From Thermococcus paralvinellae (GTDB taxonomy: Archaea > Methanobacteriota_B > Thermococci > Thermococcales > Thermococcaceae): a stretch of 64,000 nt of DNA. A model generated the notes under the pieces. It was not told the origin of the DNA. It saw only the letters and a program-made list of their open reading frames with translations, and made no database searches. The position numbers were made by a program, and so were the translations under genes. Positions 50,660 to 59,701 of this stretch are shown piece after piece; position 1 is the first letter of the stretch, and the number at the start of each line of letters is the position of its first letter. Where the stretch lies: contig NZ_CP006965.1 of assembly GCF_000517445.1 (NCBI RefSeq), positions 1,526,681 through 1,590,680 on the forward strand. The letters run 5' to 3'.

Positions 50660-51067
50660 ATGCATGAAAAACTTGCAGAATATCTTTCACAAAAAATTAA
50701 GAAAGGAAGAATCATTGAAATCGGAGTTGGCTTTAATTTTAAAACTGCATTAAAGTTAAAAGAGTTGGGCTTTGATATTCTCGTTGTAGACTGGAATCCA
50801 AAAGCTGTTGAAAGAGCAAAAGAATTGAAATTAAACGCTGTTATTGATAACATCTTTAATCCTCAACTTGAAATTTATAATGGCGCAAGTGCAATTTATT
50901 CTATTCGACCGACACCGGAGATGATGCCATATCTTCTGAAGCTTGCCCGAATCATTAAAGCCCCCCTCTACATAGTTCCATTCTCAACAGATGCCGTGCC
51001 AAAAGGTATGAAACTCGAAAATTACAAGGGACTAGTAATTTACAAGTTGAAAGCTAAAGATATATAA
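50660..51067 (+). CDS. UPF0146 family protein (Rossmann/methyltransferase-like)
   Basis: A 135-residue protein of the archaeal UPF0146 family. The N-terminal half resembles a SAM-binding Rossmann motif (GRIIEIGVGFNFKTALKLKELGFDILVVDWNPKAVERAKEL), but the protein is too short for a full methyltransferase. Function is unknown. No ribosome binding site precedes the ATG at 50660; a TATA-like GATTTTTAAGC lies at 50627-50637, so a leaderless transcript is likely. Confidence 0.85.
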   Translation: MHEKLAEYLSQKIKKGRIIEIGVGFNFKTALKLKELGFDILVVDWNPKAVERAKELKLNAVIDNIFNPQLEIYNGASAIYSIRPTPEMMPYLLKLARIIKAPLYIVPFSTDAVPKGMKLENYKGLVIYKLKAKDI

Positions 51068-51097
51068 AGTAAAGCCATACATTAACTTGGTGGTGTT

Positions 51098-52456
51098 ATG
51101 AAGCTCTTTGGAACAGCAGGAATTAGAGGTCCTATTGATTCTAAGGTAACCCCAGAATTAGCGCTGAAGGTTGGAAAAGCCTTAGGAACGTACATTAATT
51201 CTGGAAAGGTTACCGTTGCAAGGGATGCGAGGACTTCAAGCATTATGCTTGAAGCTGCCCTAATAAGCGGGCTGTTGAGTACGGGAAGTGATGTCATAGA
51301 GCTTGGGTTGATACCGACCCCGATGCTCGCATGGGCTACCAACAAGCTGAGTGATGCAGGAGTTATGATAACCGCCTCCCACAACCCACCAACGGACAAC
51401 GGAATCAAGGTGTTTAATGAGAACGGCATTGAATTTTATCTTGAGCAGGAGGAAGAGCTCGAAAAGATAATCTTTTCTCAAAGCTATAAAAAGGCAAATT
51501 GGGACGAAATAGGGAAAGTTGAAAGACGTGACTTAAAGAATGAGTACATCAATGCAGTCTTAGACTTCGTAAATCATGAAACAAGTCTCAGGATTTTATA
51601 TGATGGAGCAAACGGCGCCGGTAGTGTGATAGCCCCATATCTCCTCAGAGAGATGGGCGCAAAAGTGATTTCGATTAATGCTCATTTGGATGGACACTTT
51701 CCAGGTAGGAAACCAGAGCCAAGATATGAAAATATAGCATACCTCAGGGATCTTGTTAGAGAACTGGGAGTAGATTTAGCAATAGCCCAAGATGGTGACG
51801 CTGATAGGATAGCGGTTTTTGACGAAAAGGGCAACTATATTCCCGAGGACACCTTAATTGCTCTTTTCGCAAAGCTTTATGTAAAAGAGAACAATGGGGG
51901 GATTGTTGTTACCTCTATAAATACTAGCTTCAGAATTGACAAAGTTGTTCAAGATGCAGGTGGAAAAGTCTATCGTGTACCTTTAGGCCAGCTCCACGAT
52001 GGCATAAAGAAGTACCATGCAATTTTTGCTGCCGAGCCTTGGAAGTTCATTCATCCAAGATTTGGAATGTGGATTGACAGTTTTGTAACAATGGGGCTTT
52101 TAATTAAACTTATTGACGAAGAAGGAAAGCCACTATCTGAGATCGTTAAAGAGATACCTCAATATCCGCTCATAAAGAAAAACGTCAAATGTCCAGATGA
52201 ACTGAAGCCAAAAGTTATGGAAATTGCAAAAAATGAGCTCGAGGAAAAGCTGAAGAATGAAATTAAAGAAGTTCTCACAATTTCTGGAATAAGGCTCAAC
52301 CTCAACGACGGCTCATGGGTTTTAGTAAGACCTTCAGGAACAGAGCCAAAGATTAGAGTTGTTGTGGAGGGACAAACAGAAAAGAGAATGAAAGAACTAT
52401 TTGAACTAGCATATGGTATAGTTTCAAAGGCCGTCGAAAGTCTTAAATCCACCTAG
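51098..52456 (+). CDS. glmM: Phosphohexomutase (phosphoglucosamine / phosphomanno-mutase)
   Basis: A 452-residue alpha-D-phosphohexomutase interconverting hexose-6- and hexose-1-phosphates. Active-site features: TASHNPPTDNGIK with the phosphoserine, metal loop AQDGDADRIAVFDEKG, sugar loop AAEPWKFIHPRFG and phosphate loop LVRPSGTEPKIRV. The N-terminal FGTAGIRG is typical. Archaeal members of this group act as phosphoglucosamine mutase, phosphomannomutase or both; the symbol is therefore tentative. The ATG at 51098 follows GGTGGTGTT. Its end overlaps the convergent MBL-fold gene by 14 bases. Confidence 0.88.
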   Translation: MKLFGTAGIRGPIDSKVTPELALKVGKALGTYINSGKVTVARDARTSSIMLEAALISGLLSTGSDVIELGLIPTPMLAWATNKLSDAGVMITASHNPPTDNGIKVFNENGIEFYLEQEEELEKIIFSQSYKKANWDEIGKVERRDLKNEYINAVLDFVNHETSLRILYDGANGAGSVIAPYLLREMGAKVISINAHLDGHFPGRKPEPRYENIAYLRDLVRELGVDLAIAQDGDADRIAVFDEKGNYIPEDTLIALFAKLYVKENNGGIVVTSINTSFRIDKVVQDAGGKVYRVPLGQLHDGIKKYHAIFAAEPWKFIHPRFGMWIDSFVTMGLLIKLIDEEGKPLSEIVKEIPQYPLIKKNVKCPDELKPKVMEIAKNELEEKLKNEIKEVLTISGIRLNLNDGSWVLVRPSGTEPKIRVVVEGQTEKRMKELFELAYGIVSKAVESLKST

Positions 52457-53255
52457 CCGGTCTCAATGTTTTCAATCTTATTTCTTTTCCAATTGTGACT
52501 CTGAAGCCTTCTTTTGCAACCAAAGTTTTTACCCCAGTAACATTTTCAATAAATTTTGCCTCCTTGTATGGGTTAGCAAAGTGCATCTTCATGCCTATGT
52601 GATTCATAATCAGCAATTCAGGCTTTTCTTTCATTTCCTTCAGCATATAAACTACATCTTCAGTGCATAAATGGTATGGGATTCTCATGTCCTTTGGTCG
52701 GGTTATAGCCGCTATCATGACTCTTGTTCCTTCATGCCATTCTTTCAGCTCATCAAAATACTGAGTATCTGGAATGTAAGAGATGTCCCCATACTTAGTC
52801 TTAAGCCGAAAACCAATAGTCGTGGGGTCTGCATGCACTGCTGGTGTTATTATCATTTCCTCATCTCCAAGAATGAACTTATCTCCGGGATTAGGGGTAT
52901 GGATTTCTTCTAAAGAATCAAGATGATACTTTGAAACTGCGGGTGTGTGATTTTCATCTCCATGAACAACGCTTTTAGATGCTATTAGAATCCCCCTTTT
53001 TTTCGTAACGCCCATAGTTATGCCCTCAAGCATAACTTCCACGTCATTGCAATGATCAGTGTGCCTGTGAGAGACAAAGAGAACATCAATACGTCTTGGA
53101 TCAATTTTGTATCGCCACGCTCTTACAAGTGCTCCCGGTCCAGGATCGACATAAATTTTCTTGCTTGCTTTTATGAAGAATCCTCCTGTAGAACGAGTCT
53201 GTGTTATTGTTATGAATCTGCCTCCCCCGCTGCCTAGAAATGTTATCTCTATCAT
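52443..53255 (-). CDS. Metallo-beta-lactamase fold hydrolase (RNase Z-like)
   Basis: A 270-residue MBL-fold protein. The zinc motif reads SHRHTDHCND, with further ligands in ITPAVHADPTTIGF, YIPDTQYF and IMNHIGMKMHF. The N-terminus ITFLGSGGGRFITITQTRSTGGFFI resembles RNase Z and arylsulfatase-like members, but an exosite arm for tRNA is not evident. The substrate is unknown; nuclease or phosphodiesterase activity is possible. The ATG at 53255 follows GGAGGTAAGAGC; the frame is open to 53300. Confidence 0.85.
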   Translation of the reverse strand: MIEITFLGSGGGRFITITQTRSTGGFFIKASKKIYVDPGPGALVRAWRYKIDPRRIDVLFVSHRHTDHCNDVEVMLEGITMGVTKKRGILIASKSVVHGDENHTPAVSKYHLDSLEEIHTPNPGDKFILGDEEMIITPAVHADPTTIGFRLKTKYGDISYIPDTQYFDELKEWHEGTRVMIAAITRPKDMRIPYHLCTEDVVYMLKEMKEKPELLIMNHIGMKMHFANPYKEAKFIENVTGVKTLVAKEGFRVTIGKEIRLKTLRPARWI

Positions 53256-53391
53256 GCTCTTACCTCCAATTCTTTTTTCAGATGTTAAAATTTTACACAC
53301 AGCAGTATATAAGGCATTTGGCTAACAGAATTTTACTAACCTAACCAAAAATGGTTTAAGAGATCAAGGATAAGTCATGGTGGTGAGGTTT

Positions 53392-54639
53392 ATGGAAGAG
53401 ATCATCAAAAAAGTTTCTAAAGAAGTTGAAAAATTTAGAGATAATATGATTCAAACGTTAGTTGAACTTATCAAAATCCCAGCAATAAGCCCCGATTACG
53501 GATATGAGGGAGAATACGATAAGGCGGAAAAGCTTTTGGAGATTATAAATGACTGGGGCTTTGATAAGATTGAGCGTTATGATGCCCCAGATAAGAGGGC
53601 TAAAAACGGTGTGAGGCCGAACATTTTAGCTTATTACTATGGAGAAAAAGGGGAAGAAAGTCCACGCTTGTGGATTCTAACTCACCTAGATGTAGTTCCG
53701 CCCGGAGATTTAAGCAAATGGACTGTAACGGAACCTTTTAAGCCAATTATTAAAGAGGGGAAAATCTACGGAAGAGGCAGCGAGGACAATGGGCAAAGCT
53801 TGGTAGCATCACTGTATGCAGTGAAGGCATTAATGAATCTCGGCATAAGGCCAAAAAGGACAGTAATCCTCGCATTTGTAAGTGACGAGGAAACTGGTAG
53901 TGACTATGGAATAAAATGGCTCATGAAGAACCATCCAGGACTTTTCAGAAAAGACGACCTTGTATTGGTTCCAGACGGCGGAAACGAAGAAGGAACATTC
54001 ATTGAAATAGCAGAAAAGAGCATACTTTGGATAAAGATTAAGTTTAAAGGAAAGCAAGTTCACGCGAGCATGCCAGATAAAGGGCTCAATGCTCACCGTG
54101 TTGCTTTAGAATATGGGTACAAGCTGGACAAACTTCTCCATGAGAAATATGATGCAAAGGATGAAATTTTTGACCCACCTGAGAGCACTTTTGAACCAAC
54201 AATGGGCGGAAATCCATCCGATGCTCCAAACATAGCTCCAGGAGAGCATGAGATAGTATTTGATTGTAGGGTTCTGCCAAAATACAAACTTGACGATATT
54301 CTAAACGATGCAAAAGAACTCGCAAAAGAAATGGAAGAAAAGTACAGAGGAGCAAAAATTGAGATTGAAGTGATGCAGAGGGTTGATGCTCCAGAACCAA
54401 CTCCAAAAGACAGTGAAATAGTAAAACTCCTCCAGAATGCAATTAAGATTTTGAGAAACAAAGAAGCTAAAGTTGGAGGAATTGGCGGAGGAACTTTTGC
54501 AGCTTACTTCAGAATGCTTGGAATTCCAGCAGTTGTGTGGTGCACATGTGATGAAACTGCTCACCAACCAAACGAGTATGCAAGAATAGACAACATGGTA
54601 GAGGATGCAAAAGTCATGGCGATTTTAGCCCTTTTATGA
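53392..54639 (+). CDS. M20 family metallopeptidase (dipeptidase/deacylase)
   Basis: A 415-residue zinc aminoacylase-fold enzyme. Metal-site segments in order: LTHLDVVPPGD (His, Asp catalytic), GRGSEDNGQSL (bridging Asp), VSDEETGSDYG (Glu base, Glu ligand), VPDGGN, and CDETAHQPNEYARIDNM (His). A lid domain carries KGKQVHASMPDKGLNAH. Archaeal members are often annotated as succinyl-diaminopimelate desuccinylase but many act as dipeptidases or as deacylases in lysine/arginine metabolism; no biosynthetic partner is adjacent. The ATG at 53392 follows GGTGGTGAGGTTT. Confidence 0.9.
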   Translation: MEEIIKKVSKEVEKFRDNMIQTLVELIKIPAISPDYGYEGEYDKAEKLLEIINDWGFDKIERYDAPDKRAKNGVRPNILAYYYGEKGEESPRLWILTHLDVVPPGDLSKWTVTEPFKPIIKEGKIYGRGSEDNGQSLVASLYAVKALMNLGIRPKRTVILAFVSDEETGSDYGIKWLMKNHPGLFRKDDLVLVPDGGNEEGTFIEIAEKSILWIKIKFKGKQVHASMPDKGLNAHRVALEYGYKLDKLLHEKYDAKDEIFDPPESTFEPTMGGNPSDAPNIAPGEHEIVFDCRVLPKYKLDDILNDAKELAKEMEEKYRGAKIEIEVMQRVDAPEPTPKDSEIVKLLQNAIKILRNKEAKVGGIGGGTFAAYFRMLGIPAVVWCTCDETAHQPNEYARIDNMVEDAKVMAILALL

Positions 54640-54756
54640 TTTCCCCTTTTAGATATCATTTCATCGATTGATAAAGCAGTACACACATTAATAACAAGGC
54701 ATAACTTTTGATGAATCTGAAACAAAATTTTTATGCAAACTCATGAAATAAAAAGC

Positions 54757-55482
54757 ATGAGAATGATAGGGCTAAAAATAGAGGATGCTCTGAAAATGTT
54801 CCCTGAGCTTCAAAAATACATAAAAAATGGCAAGCTTGATTTTGGCAACAGAAAAGCAAGGATTTTATACAATAAGGCTGTTGCAAAAGCTGTTTTTGAC
54901 ATTGAGGTGGAGTATCATCCAAGGGGCCTAATAACTCCTCCGATTTCACGATACATTTTTCTAAAGACATTTTTGCGAGGTGGAGAAAAAGTCCTCGAAA
55001 TTGGGACAGGTCATTCTGCGTTGATGGCGATTATGGCAGCTAAGTTGCTTAACTGCGAAGTTTGGGCTACAGAGATTAATGAAGAATTTTTTGAGTATGC
55101 AAAAAGGAATATTAAGCGCAACAAAGTTCAAGTTAAGCTCATAAAAAGCAAAGGAGAAATCATAAAAGGCTTAATTCCAGAGGAAGAAGAATTTGATGTT
55201 ATATTCTCAGCTCCTCCTTATTATGAGAAACCCACAAAGGGAGTTTTAACCCCTATTGAAGCCGTTGGTGGAGGAAAATATGGAGAGGAGTTTTCAATAA
55301 AGCTGTTAAATGAAGCCAGAGAATACTTGAAGCCTCTCGGAAAAGTTGCCCTCTTTTTACCAGATAAGAAACCTCTGCTGAAGGTTATAACAGAAAAAGC
55401 TGAAGAACTTGGATATACAGTCAAAGACATAAAATTTAAAGCAGGGACAAGAGTTAGACACTCTTTAATTTTCACTCTATAG
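54757..55482 (+). CDS. RlmF/METTL16-like SAM methyltransferase
   Basis: A 241-residue class I methyltransferase. SAM motif I is VLEIGTGHSALMAIMAAKL, acidic loop VWATEINEEFFEYAKRN, and the catalytic motif IV is IFSAPPYYEKPTKGV. An APPYY in place of NPPFY still fits N6-adenine RNA methyltransferases of the RlmF/METTL16 group. The ATG at 54757 has a TATA-like TTTTTATG about 26 bases upstream and no ribosome binding site, so a leaderless start is likely; the frame is open from 54733. The target is unknown. A C/D box RNA gene abuts its stop codon on the other strand. Confidence 0.82.
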   Translation: MRMIGLKIEDALKMFPELQKYIKNGKLDFGNRKARILYNKAVAKAVFDIEVEYHPRGLITPPISRYIFLKTFLRGGEKVLEIGTGHSALMAIMAAKLLNCEVWATEINEEFFEYAKRNIKRNKVQVKLIKSKGEIIKGLIPEEEEFDVIFSAPPYYEKPTKGVLTPIEAVGGGKYGEEFSIKLLNEAREYLKPLGKVALFLPDKKPLLKVITEKAEELGYTVKDIKFKAGTRVRHSLIFTL

Positions 55483-55543
55483 CGTCAGACCGTGGGCGTA
55501 TCTTCATTGCAGTGCTCAGAGGAGGTGCTTTCTCTTCATTCGC
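55482..55543 (-). ncRNA. C/D box guide sRNA
   Basis: A 62-nt RNA on the minus strand, starting at 55543. Boxes in order: C ATGAAGA (55539-55533), D' CTGA (55519-55516), C' ATGAAGA (55507-55501), D CTGA (55488-55485). GCG at the 5' end and CGC at the 3' end form a terminal stem. The D' guide is GAAAGCACCTCCT and the D guide TACGCCCACGGT. Both C boxes carry AAGA in place of AUGA, a tolerated variant. Predicted targets by the D+5 rule are AGGAG (fifth base methylated) GTGCTTTC and ACCGT (fifth base) GGGCGTA. The last base overlaps the methyltransferase stop codon. Confidence 0.82.
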
Positions 55544-55564
55544 TAAAGAAAGTACGATCCTTTA

Positions 55565-55572
55565 ATTTATAA
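55565..55572 (-). promoter_or_regulatory. TATA box of the minus-strand C/D box RNA
   Basis: TTATAAAT on the minus strand is centred about 25 bases upstream of the RNA's first base at 55543, exactly the archaeal TATA-to-start spacing. Confidence 0.65.
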
Positions 55573-55660
55573 GGTTAAGTCTCTGTATGAAGTACCATTA
55601 TCAACATAAGATACTAGCTATAAAACATCTAATGAAATGCAGAAAGAGAAAAACAAATCA

Positions 55661-56851
55661 TCACTTCATATCCTCAACATATAAGAACAGACATTTAAGA
55701 TATTCAGTATCCTTTGAAGCCATCAGTATTGGATGATCTGGAGCTTGTGTTCTGTAGGGTTCAAGCATCTTGAGGAATTTGCCAGCTTTTGCTGCAGCCG
55801 CAATTATCATATCCTTAAACGCCTGCAAATCAACATGCTGGGAGCATGAGCAAGTTACTAAGATTCCCCCATCCTTTACAAGCTTAAGTCCTTGATAGTT
55901 CACATTGAAATAAGCTCTTAATCCTCTCTTTAAGTCCTTCTCATGCTGGACGAATGCAGGAGGATCGAGGATTACTATATCAAACTTTTCTCCTTTCTTC
56001 TGGAGCTTTTCCATTTCAGGAAATGCTGAACCCACTATGAACTCCATCTTGTCCTCAACACCATTGAGCTTTGCATTCTCCTTTGCCATCTCTATCGCTT
56101 TTGGAGATTTGTCAATGGCTATCACTTTTTCAGCTCCAGCAACTGCAGCATGGATTGCAAAGCCCCCCGTGTAAGTGAAAACATCAAGAACCTTTTCACC
56201 GCCTTTAATGTATTTTTCAAGAGCTATTCTGTTTTCTCTCTGGTCGAGGAAAAATCCAGTCTTTTGTCCACGCATGTCAACTATGAATTTAGCCCTCCCC
56301 TCTTCAATTATCGTTCTATATTTTTCTTTACCAAGCAATACACGCTCAATCTCTGGTAATCCTTCCCTTCTCCTTGATCTCCCCGTATTCTTTTCAAAAA
56401 CGGTCTCTATTTCTGGCTCAACTTCCATTATCGCTTCAGCAACGTCAAGCTTAAATCGCTCCATACCAGCGCTTGAAATTTGGAGGGCGGCTATATCATT
56501 GAAGCGATCAACAATTAATCCCGGCAAATAATCTGCCTCACCATAGACCATCCTGTAAACGTTGCCATAACGAAGAACTTTCTTCCTATATTCGTTTGCT
56601 TTTCTGATTCTCTCTTTGAAGAGTTCTTTGTTAATTTCCACATCTTTCTCTTTTGTTAGCAAACGAACCATTATATTCGAGTTTGGATTTGCAAACCCTT
56701 TACCTAAGAACTTTCCTCCACGAGAATACACCTCAACAATATCTCCTGGTTTTATCTCCCCCTCAGTTCTAATAACCCCCTTTTTGAAAATAATCATCGC
56801 ACCTTTTTGAAGTGCTCGTGAAGCCTGAGCATCAACATAAACTCTCGCCAT
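55661..56851 (-). CDS. RlmI-like rRNA m5C methyltransferase with PUA domain
   Basis: A 396-residue class I methyltransferase. A PUA domain fills residues 1-75 (VIRTEGEIKPGDIVEVYSRGGKFLGKGFANPNSNI). The EEHEY-like middle domain holds NVYRMVYGEADYLPGLIVDRFND. The catalytic part shows DMRGQKTGFFLDQRENR, VLDVFTYTGGFAIHAA (SAM motif I), VILDPPAFVQ and VTCSCSQH with the cysteine of m5C enzymes. It matches the Pyrococcus PH1915-type protein and bacterial RlmI. The ATG at 56851 follows GGTGGTGAAA. The position methylated is unknown. Confidence 0.93.
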   Translation of the reverse strand: MARVYVDAQASRALQKGAMIIFKKGVIRTEGEIKPGDIVEVYSRGGKFLGKGFANPNSNIMVRLLTKEKDVEINKELFKERIRKANEYRKKVLRYGNVYRMVYGEADYLPGLIVDRFNDIAALQISSAGMERFKLDVAEAIMEVEPEIETVFEKNTGRSRRREGLPEIERVLLGKEKYRTIIEEGRAKFIVDMRGQKTGFFLDQRENRIALEKYIKGGEKVLDVFTYTGGFAIHAAVAGAEKVIAIDKSPKAIEMAKENAKLNGVEDKMEFIVGSAFPEMEKLQKKGEKFDIVILDPPAFVQHEKDLKRGLRAYFNVNYQGLKLVKDGGILVTCSCSQHVDLQAFKDMIIAAAAKAGKFLKMLEPYRTQAPDHPILMASKDTEYLKCLFLYVEDMK

Positions 56852-56924
56852 TTTCACCACCTACCAAATAGTTAAAGCGATAGATATTTAACTCTTGAGA
56901 TGAAATTATATAATGGTGAGTTCT

Positions 56925-57233
56925 ATGAACTTAGAAGTTATAAAAGAGTTTCTAGAAGATATTGGAGCAGACTATACAGAAATTGAGGGAGAAATTCACC
57001 TCGCCCCAGAGGTGTTCTATGAGGTTTGGAAGTATGTAGGACAACCTGATTTAAAAACATATGTTATTGAGGACGAGATTGTTGAACCCGGTTCTTATGA
57101 TCCCCCTGAAATGAAATATACAACTGCCAAGAAGGTTAAAATCAAAAAAATCTACTTTGAGACTCTTGACAATGTGAAAATAGTCACAGATTATGCCGAG
57201 TTCCAGAGGATTTTGAAGGAAAAATCCGTTTAA
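56925..57233 (+). CDS. Small conserved hypothetical protein
   Basis: A 102-residue acidic alpha/beta protein (NLEVIKEFLEDIGADYTEIEGEIHLAPEVFYEVWKYVGQPDLKTYVIEDEIVEPGSYDPPEMKYTTAKKVKIKKIYFETLDNVKI). No family recognised. The ATG at 56925 follows GGTGAGTTCT. It ends one base before the stop of the convergent TctA-like gene. Function unknown. Confidence 0.72.
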   Translation: MNLEVIKEFLEDIGADYTEIEGEIHLAPEVFYEVWKYVGQPDLKTYVIEDEIVEPGSYDPPEMKYTTAKKVKIKKIYFETLDNVKIVTDYAEFQRILKEKSV

Positions 57234-57234
57234 T

Positions 57235-58389
57235 TTATCTTCCCACTATTATTTTTACCATTAAAACTCCCATACAGTTTGTTCTTTTTACATTAAACAA
57301 GAGTGCAAGGGAGCCTATCAATGATGCTGTTGTTAGAACCAAGATACCAAGAATTCCATCAAAATAAAAAGACAGAACAACGACAAAAGTTATGACTAAA
57401 AGATTTAAGAGCCTATAATTTACCTTAAAGAAAACATTGCCAATTATTTTAGCTGTTTTCAGCCCGTAGAGGTTTATAATCAAAGCTGCGGCAATAGTAA
57501 GTAGTGTTAAAATTAAAACTTCACGTGAACTCAATAGATAATACCTCCCTTTAATTAAGACCATTATCCCATTCCTTGTCCTCCCTGTTAAGTAGAAATT
57601 AAAAAGTGAAAAGAAAAAATTTGAGGTATTCACTGAAAATGCAACAGTTAAAAATGACCTCTCATCCTTCGAAAAGAAGCTTCCGATTAATGCAGCTTGA
57701 GAAGAAGTAAACGCTGGAAGGAGTGATGCAAACATTCCTAAAACAGTGCCAAGAAAAGAAAATTTCAGTAAAGAGACATGAGACATTTTAATCATACTAT
57801 CCCCAATCTCAATATTACCCACACTACTGCGAAGAGAATACATTATTGTGGGAATTCCAAACAAACCGACAAAGATGTGGAAACAAGGCTCATGAAGAGG
57901 CAAGTAATCAATTAAAATTCCCAAAATTCCAGAGAGCAAGATAACAGCTAAAGCGAAAATTTTCTTCATACCTTTTTCTGTTAGAATCAAAAAGCAAACC
58001 AAAAAGAATACAAAGACTCTGCCAAATTCAGGAACGTACTTGGGTGTTAAGAAGAAATAGATGGGTAAAAGAGGAAGAGCAAAAATTACTGCTAAAAGAC
58101 TTGCCTTTAGAGAAATATTAATTACTTCAAAAGCTCTCCCCTCAAGAACTAATCTGTGGGCTGGCAAGATATTTAGCGCTGTATCTTCATCAGGAATACC
58201 AAGAAATGTCGAAGGTATAGAATCCAAAAATGTGTGAGTTAAGCCCATGATATAAATCAGAATTATGAATCCAAAATCAGATTTACTATTTAATGCATTT
58301 AACAGTGATGCCAAAGTGTTGACATGAAGAGCGGGTGTTATTCCAGTTAAGGTTCCAGCTAAGAGCCCAAGCAGGAATTCTCTAAACAT
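57235..58389 (-). CDS. TctA-like permease (COG1784 type)
   Basis: A 384-residue membrane protein with about ten helices resembling the large permease subunit of tripartite tricarboxylate transporters. The TctA signature is weak but present as LAGTLTGITPALHVNTLASLLNAL near the N-terminus and GTVLGMFASLLPAFTSSQAALIGSFF in the second half, the two inverted-repeat pore segments. No TctB or TctC gene is adjacent; archaeal forms are known to stand alone. It overlaps the upstream OB-fold gene by 31 bases, with GGAGGATGT inside that gene as ribosome binding site. The substrate is unknown. Confidence 0.82.
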   Translation of the reverse strand: MFREFLLGLLAGTLTGITPALHVNTLASLLNALNSKSDFGFIILIYIMGLTHTFLDSIPSTFLGIPDEDTALNILPAHRLVLEGRAFEVINISLKASLLAVIFALPLLPIYFFLTPKYVPEFGRVFVFFLVCFLILTEKGMKKIFALAVILLSGILGILIDYLPLHEPCFHIFVGLFGIPTIMYSLRSSVGNIEIGDSMIKMSHVSLLKFSFLGTVLGMFASLLPAFTSSQAALIGSFFSKDERSFLTVAFSVNTSNFFFSLFNFYLTGRTRNGIMVLIKGRYYLLSSREVLILTLLTIAAALIINLYGLKTAKIIGNVFFKVNYRLLNLLVITFVVVLSFYFDGILGILVLTTASLIGSLALLFNVKRTNCMGVLMVKIIVGR

Positions 58390-59564
58390 ACATCCTCCCT
58401 CGAATACACTTCAAGAGCGGGTTTCCCTCTATAAGTAGTGTAAACTCCAAAAGCCGTAACTGTTTGATTCTCCTTAAACTCAAGATTTAATGACTTTTTA
58501 AGCTTCACCAAAATCCAGCAATCACCATTTGTAATATTCGCCAATCCAAAACCGTTTTTATAGATTTTGACCCAAGAAACGTTTCCTTCAATTTTGATTA
58601 TTCCTGCTCGTTCTGGACTGCATATTGAATTTTCAAGTTTTTCTCTTGGAAGCTCAACCAAACAGTTTAGGCACACAAGGGAGCTTTCCCTTCTAAGAGC
58701 TTCAAATTTTATTATATCCCCAATTCTTGCAGAGAATGAATATAATTTTAGACCAGTACAATTTAAACCCAAACTTCTACCAGATTTGACAACCTGACAA
58801 CTTCCGTAAGCTATATCACCAACATTTTCTTCTCCAAGAGGTTTCCTTTTGGCTTTCCCAATTAATTTAATATCATCTGGACTGTTTACATAAAGAGTAA
58901 GTGTGGAATAAAGCCGTACAATTCCTAAGATTTCCACTTTATCTCCAAGATCCAGATGAAACTTATATGGAAGATAAACCCTAATCTTTTCTTTTCCGTT
59001 CCATATCACTGTTGGCGTTCCGTTGTTTATAACTATCCCCTCAACCCTATAAGGAAAACCATCCTTTGGTTCTGTCAAAAAATTCCCTACTTCAAAGCTG
59101 AGAACGTAAAATGTATTCCCGTAAAACACACCTTCAGCATTCACTTCAACTCCTTTTTGGATGTTTAAGCATCTGTTAAGCTTCACTTTTTGAGGAATTA
59201 GGATGTAGCAGTTGTAATCCATCCAATAAACTCCAGATAAATTGGAAATAAGGAGCTCTTCAGCACTTCCATTTTCAATCTCTAGTGGATATAAAGCTCG
59301 CCTCTCTTTGTCAGTTAATTTTCCTTTGATAGCGTAAACTCTGCCCTCTGTTAAATTTCTGTAAATCATGACAGTTTCATACCCATTCGTAAGTATACTA
59401 AAATCACCTTTAGAGTAGACACAAAGACCAGTAAAGACTACTGTATCTCCCTTTTGAGCATTTTTAAGGCTTGTATACTCATCATGTCCAATAACATATA
59501 CAGCACCCAGCATAATTAGAGAAGCCAATATTACTACCATAACATGTGTTTTTTGTTTAACCAT
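58359..59564 (-). CDS. Membrane-anchored extracytoplasmic protein with tandem OB-like folds
   Basis: A 401-residue protein with an N-terminal hydrophobic helix (VMVVILASLIMLGAVYVIG) that anchors or exports it. The rest consists of about four beta-rich segments of 70-90 residues with OB-fold rhythm (GDTVVFTGLCVYSKGDFSIL, VEVNAEGVFYGNTFYVLSFE, YRVEGIVINNGTPTVIW...GDKVEILGIVRL, GIIKIEGNVSWVKIYKNGFGLANI). Paired Cys residues (CLNC, VCLEN) suggest disulfides. The family seems to match COG4085, often beside COG1784 permeases. A TATA box places a leaderless start at the ATG 59564. It overlaps the permease gene by 31 bases. Confidence 0.72.
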   Translation of the reverse strand: MVKQKTHVMVVILASLIMLGAVYVIGHDEYTSLKNAQKGDTVVFTGLCVYSKGDFSILTNGYETVMIYRNLTEGRVYAIKGKLTDKERRALYPLEIENGSAEELLISNLSGVYWMDYNCYILIPQKVKLNRCLNIQKGVEVNAEGVFYGNTFYVLSFEVGNFLTEPKDGFPYRVEGIVINNGTPTVIWNGKEKIRVYLPYKFHLDLGDKVEILGIVRLYSTLTLYVNSPDDIKLIGKAKRKPLGEENVGDIAYGSCQVVKSGRSLGLNCTGLKLYSFSARIGDIIKFEALRRESSLVCLNCLVELPREKLENSICSPERAGIIKIEGNVSWVKIYKNGFGLANITNGDCWILVKLKKSLNLEFKENQTVTAFGVYTTYRGKPALEVYSREDVCLENSCLGS

Positions 59565-59701
59565 GATAATAAGTAAATACATAACTTTAAAAAGTTTTTT
59601 CCAATAGTGGTGTTGACAGTAAGATTGGCAGTAACTTGAAGATGATTAACAGTGAGGCCCAATAAAGGTGAATACACAGCATTATTAATAAAGCAGAAAA
59701 A

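Noticed and set aside
54700-54730. TTGATGAATCTGA upstream of the RlmF-like gene
   Set aside because: C-like and D-like boxes are only two bases apart, leaving no guide.
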